Source: Roseburia sp. (lineage in GTDB: Bacteria; Bacillota; Clostridia; Lachnospirales; Lachnospiraceae). From it: 8,417 nt of DNA. Under the pieces are notes generated by a model. That model did not search any database, was not told the DNA's origin, and saw only the letters and a program-made list of their open reading frames with translations. Position 1 is the first letter of the stretch, and each line of letters starts with the position of its first letter. The stretch is taken from contig DMYD01000033.1 of the NCBI GenBank assembly GCA_003483745.1, forward strand, positions 913 through 9,329. Reading direction: 5' to 3'. Made by a program: the position numbers and the translations under genes. Below, piece by piece: positions 1 through 5,371 of this stretch.

Positions 1-205
1 CTTTCCTTTTCTTATCTTCACCATCTTTTTCTTTACCGGCTTTTTCTTCATCATCAAACGGCAGTGCAATCTCTGTCGGATCGATTTCTTTCAGATTCGC
101 CGGATCGATCACCTTTTCTCCATTGTAGATCAGATAATTAAATGCATCCGCAAATACGGTATTTTCCCGCATATATTCTTTTGTTACGATGTCCGCTGTC
201 CCCAT
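1..205 (-). CDS. Rpn-family recombination-promoting nuclease / putative transposase, N-terminal part (runs off the left edge)
   Basis: The first 68 codons of a gene whose remainder lies beyond the left edge. The start MGTADIVTKEYMRENTVF, followed by ADAFNYLIYNGEKVI and a KEIDPTEIALPF segment, is the typical opening of the Lachnospiraceae proteins annotated as Rpn-family nuclease or PD-(D/E)XK putative transposase. That family relates to E. coli RpnA-type DNA endonucleases that promote RecA-independent recombination. The catalytic acidic and lysine residues lie further downstream in this family and are not visible here, so activity cannot be judged. A charged Glu/Lys-rich stretch begins near residue 50 (DDEEKAGKEKDGED) and continues off the window. 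The ATG at 205 is chosen because GAGGAG lies about 7 bases upstream. The overlapping ATG at 209 is out of frame and too near that site. The gene has its own leader and promoter candidate and is separated from the upstream gene by a terminator. Confidence 0.75.
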   Translation of the reverse strand, partial: MGTADIVTKEYMRENTVFADAFNYLIYNGEKVIDPANLKEIDPTEIALPFDDEEKAGKEKDGEDKKRK

Positions 206-230
206 TCATTTCTCCTCTTCTGTGTTGTCT

Positions 231-262
231 GGGAGAAATCTCTGGTTCTTTAGAATTCTCCC
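231..262 (-). promoter_or_regulatory. Leader hairpin before the Rpn-family gene
   Basis: A 7-bp perfect stem (GGGAGAA with TTCTCCC) continues past an A·A mismatch into three more pairs, with a 10-base loop. It sits in the presumed 5' leader of the Rpn-family gene, ending about 20 bases before the ribosome site. No T-run follows on the minus strand, so it is not a terminator. It could shape leader stability or be incidental. No known riboswitch class is recognised in it. Confidence 0.4.
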
Positions 263-372
263 TGCTTAAATGTGTGGATAATAAAAGCATTGAAAATTCT
301 TATGATTTTGATCTGTTCATAGAATGGCACATATGCCTGTGTAGATAATTCAGAATGTCATGCTTTGAATGG

Positions 373-401
373 ATTTTAGCATATTGCTTATACTATGTCA
401 T
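373..401 (-). promoter_or_regulatory. Candidate sigma-A promoter for the Rpn-family gene
   Basis: Reading the minus strand, a -35 box ATGACA (396-401) is followed after exactly 17 bases by a -10 box TAAAAT (373-378), which is preceded by TGC, an extended -10 motif. Transcription would start near 366 and give a leader of about 160 bases that includes the hairpin at 231-262. The rest of the 206-473 spacer is AT-rich and shows no other gene or recognisable element. Confidence 0.5.
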
Positions 402-473
402 CAAAAAGACGCTATTTTAATGATATTTGTAATTATTGCACAAAAAATTGGTATCTAATTTCTCCATGTAACC

Positions 474-512
474 AAAAAAACTCCTGCGCATCACAAGCAC
501 ATGAGCTTTTTT
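474..512 (-). terminator. Rho-independent terminator, probably bidirectional
   Basis: On the minus strand an A-run leads into CTC, a mismatch, TGTGC, a 7-base loop, GCGCA, a mismatch and GAG, then a run of seven T. TGTGC and GCGCA pair with one G·U, and the flanking A and T runs extend the stem. It lies just after the stop codon of the inositol monophosphatase family gene and so closes that transcription unit. The A-run becomes a T-run on the other strand, so it could also stop plus-strand transcription. Confidence 0.7.
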
Positions 513-526
513 CTGTCTGATTCGTT

Positions 527-1297
527 TTACAAATATTTCTCTACCAGGATCTCCCCAATCGCCTGGCTTCCCGCCACAATATCGGAATTTCCGGTGATAT
601 CCACCGGTTTTCCTTTATAATCCGTGACTTTTCCACCCGCTTCTTCCACGAGCAGCATTCCGGCTGCATAATCCCAGGGTTTTAAACTGCGTTCAAAGTA
701 TGCATCGATTCTTCCGGCCGCCACATAAGCCAGTTCTAACGCCGCAGAACCAAGTCTTCGGATATCCGCACAATCCGTAAATACCTTTTCAAAAATTCTG
801 AAGTTTTCTTTCGCCAGTTCGCGGTAATATGGACTTGTTCCTATGGAGATCAGACACTCGGAAAAATTATCTCTTTTGCTGACGGATATTGGGTTTTCAT
901 TTAACCAGACCCCTCTTCCCCGTTCAGCTACAAAAACCTCATCAGAATACGGATGATATATGATTCCAAGCGTAAGCACACCCTTTCTTGCAAGTGCCAG
1001 TGAAAGTGTACTGTTTCGAAAATCATGGATCAGGTTTGTCGTTCCGTCCACCGGATCTAAGATCCAGACATCACCGTCAAAATCGATATCGCTGTTGTCC
1101 TTTTCCTCACCCATAAACTGAATTTTGGGGTACAGTTCATAGAGTGCGGTCTTCACCTGCTCCTGCACTTTAAAATCAATCTGCGTCACAAAATCCGCAA
1201 CGCCCTTTACCTTGATCTGTGATGATCCCTCGCGATCTAAAAATAACGGCTTGACCTGTTTTACGATCTCTATGACTTTTTGTGTATCAACACGCAT
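527..1297 (-). CDS. Inositol monophosphatase family protein (SuhB-like)
   Basis: A 256-residue cytoplasmic Mg2+-dependent phosphatase of the lithium-sensitive inositol monophosphatase family, which hydrolyses inositol 1-phosphate or related sugar phosphates. The metal-site motifs are all present: GEE (63-65), the signature WILDPVDGTTNLIHDF (78-93, with the aspartates at 81 and 84), and KPWDYAAGMLLVEEAGG (206-222, with Asp209). Length is normal for the family. The start at 1297 is chosen because AGGGGAG lies 7 bases upstream. An in-frame ATG 14 codons earlier (1339) has no ribosome site and lies inside a duplicated stretch. The gene follows the AlkD-like gene after 50 bases and is probably co-transcribed with it; the terminator at 474-512 follows. 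The true substrate cannot be read from the sequence: inositol phosphate, fructose 1,6-bisphosphate or 3'-phosphoadenosine 5'-phosphate are all possible within the superfamily. Confidence 0.9.
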   Translation of the reverse strand: MRVDTQKVIEIVKQVKPLFLDREGSSQIKVKGVADFVTQIDFKVQEQVKTALYELYPKIQFMGEEKDNSDIDFDGDVWILDPVDGTTNLIHDFRNSTLSLALARKGVLTLGIIYHPYSDEVFVAERGRGVWLNENPISVSKRDNFSECLISIGTSPYYRELAKENFRIFEKVFTDCADIRRLGSAALELAYVAAGRIDAYFERSLKPWDYAAGMLLVEEAGGKVTDYKGKPVDITGNSDIVAGSQAIGEILVEKYL

Positions 1298-1311
1298 GCT
1301 ACCACTCCCCT

Positions 1312-1389
1312 TTTTTACAATTTTCTTTTCATTCTGCACAGTATCGCTTATTTTTGCAGTTTTCTTTTCATTCCGCGCAATATTTCTTT
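1312..1389. repeat. 39-bp imperfect tandem duplication across a gene junction
   Basis: Two adjacent copies of period 39 bp (1312-1350 and 1351-1389). The core 24 bases (1321-1344 and 1360-1383) match at 21 of 24 positions, and the 9 bases before each core (1312-1320 and 1351-1359) match at 7 of 9. One copy lies in the last codons of the AlkD-like gene. The other covers its stop codon and the leader of the phosphatase gene. Because 39 is a multiple of three, both copies read as similar peptides in the frame of the phosphatase. Confidence 0.75.
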
Positions 1390-2043
1390 ATCATTTGCCG
1401 ATACCCGGTAAGATTCTATCATTTTCTGGATTGCCTTATTGTATGTCTCATCATCCAAATGGTTCCTCAATAAAAATGCGTGTGTCTCCTTCGGAAACTT
1501 TGCATACGCGGTTGCAACACCCCACGCAACTCCCATTTTCCGGTAATATCCCGGATGATCCAGGCCGTCCCACACAGAGAGCACCCGTGCGATATATTCC
1601 TCTGTCAGAAAATGATCCATCAACATGACAGCAACGACGCGCTGCTCAAATTCCTGATCTGATTTTGCATAAGGCATCAAAAAATTCCATACCTTTTCGC
1701 GGTGTTTCTGTGCAATTTTAAAGGTTGCACAAAAGCAGTCATTGACTGACCAGTCATGGATCTTCGGGATAAATGCACGTACATACTCTAAAAGTTCATC
1801 GATTTCTCCCTTTGCATATCCGAGTACGAGTCCCTGCAGCATGATCTCCTCATAAGTATCGCAGACAGCGTGGTCTAAATACCCTCGCCAGTCTTCCTTT
1901 GCAATCTTTTTTGCAAGCGTACGCAATTTCGGGATACGCACACCTATGATCGGATCTGTTCCGGGAATCAGACCGGATGTAAACTTCTGAAATTTGGGTT
2001 CTGCCTCTGCCTCTAACCATGCACGGATCTCTTCGTTTGTCAT
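1348..2043 (-). CDS. DNA alkylation repair protein (AlkD-like, HEAT-repeat DNA glycosylase family)
   Basis: A 231-residue cytoplasmic protein of the DNA alkylation repair family (AlkD/AlkC fold, pfam08713 type). These all-helical HEAT-like proteins remove positively charged alkylated bases such as N3- and N7-alkylpurines. The residues used by Bacillus cereus AlkD (Trp109, Asp113, Arg148, Trp187) have equivalents here at similar spacing: Trp98 and Asp102 in IHDWSVNDCFC, Arg135 in EFEQRVVAVM, and Trp174 in MGVAWGVATAY. The pocket therefore looks intact. The basic C-terminus (GMKRKLQK) is typical. The start is well supported: GAGGAG lies 8 bases upstream of the ATG at 2043. The last codons fall in the first copy of a 39-bp duplication, so the C-terminal tail may have been altered by that event. 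The gene lies 103 bases downstream of the transporter ATPase with no clear terminator between, so read-through from that operon is possible. Confidence 0.9.
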   Translation of the reverse strand: MTNEEIRAWLEAEAEPKFQKFTSGLIPGTDPIIGVRIPKLRTLAKKIAKEDWRGYLDHAVCDTYEEIMLQGLVLGYAKGEIDELLEYVRAFIPKIHDWSVNDCFCATFKIAQKHREKVWNFLMPYAKSDQEFEQRVVAVMLMDHFLTEEYIARVLSVWDGLDHPGYYRKMGVAWGVATAYAKFPKETHAFLLRNHLDDETYNKAIQKMIESYRVSANDKEILRGMKRKLQK

Positions 2044-2109
2044 GTGTGGTTCTCCTCGTTCTTATTGTAAACCAAATGCCTTTGAACTTTTTATTCATGA
2101 AAGTCTGTT

Positions 2110-2138
2110 ATATTACAATACCACACGGGACTGTTGAA
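2110..2138 (-). promoter_or_regulatory. Weak candidate promoter for the AlkD-like gene
   Basis: On the minus strand TTCAAC (2133-2138) and TAATAT (2110-2115) are separated by 17 bases. The -10 is fair but the -35 matches consensus at only three of six positions. Transcription would start near 2103, about 60 bases before the start codon. The 2044-2146 spacer shows no convincing terminator after the ATPase gene. Confidence 0.25.
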
Positions 2139-2146
2139 AACCACCT

Positions 2147-2902
2147 TTAATTTTCATAAAGTTCTCCATCCACAATACGAACTACTCTCTTCGCATGTTC
2201 GGCAACACTTAAGTCATGTGTGATCATGACGATCGTATTTCCCATATCACTCAGACGCTGAAATAGTTTCAGCACTTCTTTTCCACTGTTGCGGTCTAAG
2301 GCTCCGGTCGGCTCATCTGCTAAGAGGATTGCCGGCTGTCCGACCAAAGCCCGCGCGATTGCAACACGCTGCTGCTGTCCACCGGAGAGCTCATTCGGTT
2401 TATGGTCGATACGCTCTGCAAGCCCTAACATTGCAATTGTATCCATACTTGCATCTCTTGCTTCTTTTAAATTCATTCCGCGCATCAGAAGCGGCATAAC
2501 GATATTCTGAAGCACATTGTAAGTCGGGATCAGATGATATTTCTGGAAAATAAACCCAATCTTCTGGTTACGGATATTAGTCAGCTCTTTTTCTTTTGCT
2601 TTTTCAATCTCCACACCGTCAAGATTGTATGTCCCCTCGTCTAAGACATCCATGCAGCCAATAATGTTCATCAGGGTACTTTTTCCGGAACCGGATGGTC
2701 CTAAGATTGCAAGATATTCTCCCTGTTCGACGGTCAGTGAGATGTCTTTTAATACATGCAGGGAACCTGATCCCATCTTGTAGGATTTGTTGACATTTTT
2801 CATTGTGATGATCTCGGCTGTATGTTCTGCTGTGGCAGCTTTTTCAGTGTCTGCCGGTATATCTTCATTTGAAAATGGTTTTAGGATTTGTGCTGCGTCC
2901 AT
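2147..2902 (-). CDS. ABC transporter ATP-binding protein, MacB/LolD type
   Basis: A 251-residue ATPase that powers the MacB-like permease encoded upstream, acting at the cytoplasmic face of the membrane. All nucleotide-binding motifs are present: Walker A GPSGSGKST (68-76), Q-loop glutamine at 120 (IFQKYHLIPTYNV), signature LSGGQQQR (172-179), Walker B ILLADEP (192-198) with catalytic Glu197, D-loop GALD, and the H-loop histidine at 229 (ITHD). The YHLIPTYNVLQNIVMPL segment is characteristic of the MacB/LolD/FtsE-like subgroup. The ATG at 2902 is chosen because AAAGGAG lies 5 bases upstream. An in-frame ATG at 2986 would add 28 residues, but it has no ribosome site and falls within the arm of a long hairpin. 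Residues 1-31 before the ATPase core are acidic and variable. The gene is last in the export operon, which is unusual since it often precedes the permease. Confidence 0.93.
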   Translation of the reverse strand: MDAAQILKPFSNEDIPADTEKAATAEHTAEIITMKNVNKSYKMGSGSLHVLKDISLTVEQGEYLAILGPSGSGKSTLMNIIGCMDVLDEGTYNLDGVEIEKAKEKELTNIRNQKIGFIFQKYHLIPTYNVLQNIVMPLLMRGMNLKEARDASMDTIAMLGLAERIDHKPNELSGGQQQRVAIARALVGQPAILLADEPTGALDRNSGKEVLKLFQRLSDMGNTIVMITHDLSVAEHAKRVVRIVDGELYEN

Positions 2903-2927
2903 TTGTGCTCCTTTCTGTGTGTGTGGA

Positions 2928-2954
2928 TCGTATGACTCGTATGGCTCGCATGGC
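2928..2954 (-). repeat. Three 9-bp tandem repeats in the ATPase leader
   Basis: On the minus strand the units GCCATGCGA, GCCATACGA and GTCATACGA are adjacent (2946-2954, 2937-2945, 2928-2936). The first overlaps one arm of the hairpin at 2948-2988, and an ACACACACA run follows before the ribosome site. The array may have grown by slippage from the hairpin arm. Confidence 0.7.
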
Positions 2955-2988
2955 TGATTGTAAAACTCAGCTTTACGATCAGCCATGC
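2948..2988 (-). promoter_or_regulatory. Long intercistronic hairpin before the ATPase gene
   Basis: Perfect 11-bp arms (GCATGGCTGAT at 2948-2958 and its complement at 2978-2988) extend past one mismatched position through five more pairs to a 7-base loop (2965-2971). The mismatch is C·A in minus-strand RNA but T·G when the plus strand folds. The hairpin lies 10 bases after the stop of the small anchored protein and about 45 bases before the ATPase start. There is no T-run, so it is not a standard terminator. Roles in RNA stability or processing between the two genes are possible. Confidence 0.7.
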
Positions 2989-2998
2989 TACCGTTATG

Positions 2999-3661
2999 TT
3001 ACTGTAACATCCAGATTTCTTCGATCACTTCGTTGCCGTCAGTGTCTGTTTCTACCAATATTTTCAGAAGATCACCTGCAGCAAGACGTGAGAAGGTGGT
3101 CGTAGTGTCAGATGTTGTATGTACGGTTACTCCGACATGGATCATGGTTGTGACTGTCTCGCCTGTCATATCGGACATGCCGCCCGGTGCGCCCTGCGGC
3201 ATCTCAGTGCTGTCCATATCGGGCGGTGTCTGACCTCCACCGGACGATACATCCATCCCCGGCGGTGTTCCCATATCAGATTTATCCCCGTCTGAATCCG
3301 TACCACTGCTCTTATCGCTCTGACCTGTAGAACCTATGCCGCCATCATTATTATCTCTCTGCCCTGCAGAATCTGTACCGCCATCATTATTATCTCCCTG
3401 ACCTGTACTGTCCGAACCGGCGCCATCTTCCGCCTCAGCCTTCTCCTTCGCCCGTTCTTCCGCCGCCTTCGCCACCGACTCATCCACTTCCGTGTAAGTG
3501 ACCTCATTCCCCTCAATCGACGAAACATACGCATATACATATTTCTGATTATCCCTAAGCGCACTTTCCACCTCAACTCCACCCATCTTCCACATTACAC
3601 ATGCAGCAATGAGTACAATCACTAATAAAATTACAACCACAATCGTTACTTTCTTCTTCAT
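2999..3661 (-). CDS. Membrane-anchored or lipoprotein of unknown function in a MacAB-like operon
   Basis: A 220-residue protein that I cannot assign to a named family. Residues 2-4 are lysines, followed by a hydrophobic segment (6-20) ending in LIAAC at 17-21. This fits a lipobox (Ile-Ala-Ala-Cys) but could equally be an uncleaved membrane anchor. A short beta-like segment follows (41-59, with SIEGNEVTYTEV). Next come a charged helix rich in Ala/Glu/Lys (62-78) and a long Gly/Asp/Ser/Pro/Met-rich stretch (79-168) containing 13-residue repeats. The C-terminal domain (169-220) has the pattern LAAGDLLKILVETDTDGNEVIEEI. The two ordered parts together recall small beta-barrel secreted proteins of the DUF5666-like kind, split by a disordered insert; this is inference. 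The ATG at 3661 follows AAGG by 6 bases; a TTG one codon earlier is less likely. Its place between permease and ATPase suggests an accessory part of the exporter. Confidence 0.7.
   Translation of the reverse strand: MKKKVTIVVVILLVIVLIAACVMWKMGGVEVESALRDNQKYVYAYVSSIEGNEVTYTEVDESVAKAAEERAKEKAEAEDGAGSDSTGQGDNNDGGTDSAGQRDNNDGGIGSTGQSDKSSGTDSDGDKSDMGTPPGMDVSSGGGQTPPDMDSTEMPQGAPGGMSDMTGETVTTMIHVGVTVHTTSDTTTTFSRLAAGDLLKILVETDTDGNEVIEEIWMLQ
3300..3416 (-). repeat. 39-bp tandem repeats inside the small anchored protein gene
   Basis: Two clear adjacent units of 39 bp (3339-3377 and 3378-3416) and one degenerate unit (about 3300-3338). They encode 13-residue repeats of the form DSxGQxDNNDGGx in the extracytoplasmic linker. 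The period preserves the reading frame, so copy number could vary without frameshift. Confidence 0.75.
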
Positions 3662-3704
3662 CAACCGCCTTAAACCTTTCCTTCTAAAAGCCTATCGAAA
3701 ACCC

Positions 3705-3897
3705 TGCAAAACTCTCTATAACGTAAATTCATTGTGACAGACCAACGACTGAAAAAGAAGGTGCTGGGGAGCCGTCTGTACTTAGCGCATGTATTTTATG
3801 CGCTTAGTATCCGCTACGAGCGACACGCAGCGCAAGCGTGCCTTCGTTTCAGTTGTTGGTCTGTCACAATGCTCACAGCCTAAACCAGAGTTTTGCA
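3705..3897. repeat. Nested palindromic intergenic element (MITE-like or structured RNA)
   Basis: The core is bounded by 25-base inverted arms (3730-3754 and 3847-3871) that match at 24 positions; the odd one is a G·T pair on the plus strand. Five further pairs (GAAGG 3757-3761 with CCTTC 3841-3845) extend the closing stem to about 30 bp. Inside are three hairpins: a 12-bp stem with one mismatch (3779-3790/3798-3809), a 4-bp stem (3812-3815/3819-3822) and a 5-bp stem (3824-3828/3836-3840). A separate outer pair, TGCAAAACTCT (3705-3715) and its complement (3887-3897), encloses everything. No ORF or T-run is seen and no target duplication is obvious. Known classes it might match are MITEs and REP-like intergenic repeats of clostridia. 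It fills the gap between the permease and the small anchored protein genes. Confidence 0.8.
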
Positions 3898-3913
3898 AGC
3901 CTTTTCAAAACTT

Positions 3914-5371
3914 TTATTCTGCCCCCAGCGCCTCCACCGGCACCAGTTTCGACGCCTTATACGCCGGATAAAATCCAAACAATGTTCCTGTAATAAGAGC
4001 AAACAACAGAGCAATGAAAAACGCTGCCGGTGTCAGTTCGACACGCACGCCAAGATACTGCGCCACCGGAGTGACAAGCAGGCTTGCCACAATGCCAAGC
4101 ACACCACCGATCAGGCTGATTGCAGCCGCCTCCGCTAAGAACTCAAACAAAATATTACTCTGGGAACAGCCGATCGCTTTTAAGATACCGATCTCATTGG
4201 TGCGCTCTTTGACCGAGACAAACAGTACGTTCATAATACCGATACCACCGACCACAAATACAATAGCCGCCATGGCGATCAGAAGCATCGTCAATATCTT
4301 ATTGGATGCCGATGCGGCTTCCATCTTGCTTCCCGCATCCTCAAAGGTAAATTCTGCATTTGGATAGGAAGTCGCAAGCACTTCCGTGATCTCCTCCGTG
4401 ACACCGGACACATTGTTTACGTCCTCAGCGATCACGGTGATGGTCGGGCTTACATTTGTTCCCACTAAATATTTGACTCCGGTCGCATATGGAATGAAAA
4501 TGGAATCATCCGGGCTGATGCCGGATGCCACCGTACCCATCGAGGAAAGCACCCCGTTTACTACATAAGAGCGGTCATCAATATAGATCACACTGCCATA
4601 TGCATCGATCGCACTTCCAAAAATCTCTTCTGCGACGGAAGCCCCGAGCACGCAGACTTTTTCTTTATTTTCATCATCGGATTCCGTGATAAAATCTCCG
4701 ACTGCAAGGCTTAAATTACTGATGGCTGCATAGTTGTCCTTGACTCCTGCGATCGAATAGGTCTGTGCCTCGTCGAGATCACCGCCATCCACGGTAGACC
4801 TTGTCGTATAGGAGATCGTTGCCGCTGAGATCCCGGAGACAAAAGTTTCAATATCGTCCACGTCATCTTCATCTAACGTGATATTTTCCTGGTTCATGCG
4901 GTCTTCCATATCACTGCCGCCGCCAAAAAGACCTCCCATGTCACCCGGCATGCCGCCTCCGTCACCACCATTTCCACCTCCGGGGCCACCCGACGGTCCA
5001 CCGCCGGAAGAGTCGCCACCGCCCGTAAATCCTCCCGAAGGTCCACCGGAAGCCCCTGACCCTCCCGATGAACTGCTGCCAGACGGTGCACCTCCGCCAG
5101 TCGGCATCATCATCATTCCTAAGTCGGAGGAGTCATCCGAACTTTGATTTCCACCGCGGTTTTTATCACCGCCGTCATAAGAAATATCGATTGCACCTGC
5201 ATTTAAGTTTTTAAACTGATCTGCCACATCCTCCTGACCGCCTTTTCCTATGGCGATCACCATCACGATCGTAGCCGCACCGACAATAATACCGATCGAT
5301 GTCATGATTGTTTTAAATTTATTCTGGGTAATATTGATCCAGACAAGTCTTAATAATTCCAATGGTTTCAT
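3914..5371 (-). CDS. MacB-like ABC transporter permease with Gly/Ser-rich extracytoplasmic insert
   Basis: A 485-residue type VII (MacB-fold) ABC permease, which couples ATP hydrolysis by the separate ATPase to movements outside the membrane. The layout is typical. Transmembrane helix 1 is at about 22-42, after MKPLELLRLVWINITQNKFK. A large extracytoplasmic domain runs from about 45 to 355. The FtsX-type module follows, with helices near 358-385, 412-435 and 449-470. The conserved cytoplasmic loop VKERTNEIGILKAIG (387-401) and the ending YPAYKASKLVPVEAL are diagnostic. Residues 66-152 form a highly repetitive Gly/Ser/Asn/Met-rich insert (nucleotides 4916-5176) between the first beta strand and the rest of the domain; this accounts for its length above the usual 400 or so residues. 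The start codon overlaps the adaptor's stop (ATGA), and AGGTGA lies just upstream, so translation is probably coupled. Confidence 0.93.
   Translation of the reverse strand: MKPLELLRLVWINITQNKFKTIMTSIGIIVGAATIVMVIAIGKGGQEDVADQFKNLNAGAIDISYDGGDKNRGGNQSSDDSSDLGMMMMPTGGGAPSGSSSSGGSGASGGPSGGFTGGGDSSGGGPSGGPGGGNGGDGGGMPGDMGGLFGGGSDMEDRMNQENITLDEDDVDDIETFVSGISAATISYTTRSTVDGGDLDEAQTYSIAGVKDNYAAISNLSLAVGDFITESDDENKEKVCVLGASVAEEIFGSAIDAYGSVIYIDDRSYVVNGVLSSMGTVASGISPDDSIFIPYATGVKYLVGTNVSPTITVIAEDVNNVSGVTEEITEVLATSYPNAEFTFEDAGSKMEAASASNKILTMLLIAMAAIVFVVGGIGIMNVLFVSVKERTNEIGILKAIGCSQSNILFEFLAEAAAISLIGGVLGIVASLLVTPVAQYLGVRVELTPAAFFIALLFALITGTLFGFYPAYKASKLVPVEALGAE

Noticed and set aside
142..348. Plus-strand open frame over the start of the Rpn-family gene
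   Set aside because: It overlaps a well-supported gene start on the other strand, has no ribosome site and has a composition unlike a real protein.
1298..1339. Upstream ATG adding 14 residues to the inositol monophosphatase family protein
   Set aside because: It falls in the duplicated 39-bp unit without a ribosome site. The ATG at 1297 has AGGGGAG at normal distance and matches the usual family start.
2044..2146. Terminator after the transporter ATPase gene
   Set aside because: I found no stable stem followed by a T-run on the minus strand in this spacer, so none is annotated.
2903..2986. In-frame upstream start adding 28 residues to the transporter ATPase
   Set aside because: No ribosome site precedes the ATG at 2986. 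The ATG lies in a long hairpin arm and the added residues come from 9-bp repeats, while AAAGGAG sits correctly before the ATG at 2902.
1312..3416. Regular 39-bp repeats as CRISPR
   Set aside because: Both arrays are direct head-to-tail duplications with no unique spacers, and one lies wholly within a coding sequence.
3730..3871. The cloverleaf-like element as a tRNA gene
   Set aside because: The closing stem is about 30 bp rather than 7, there is no GTTCRANNC T-loop motif and no recognisable anticodon arm.
4878..5147. Proline-rich plus-strand open frame opposite the permease insert
   Set aside because: It is the mirror of the Gly/Ser-rich coding region: GGN codons read as CCN on the other strand. 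It has no ribosome site or family resemblance.
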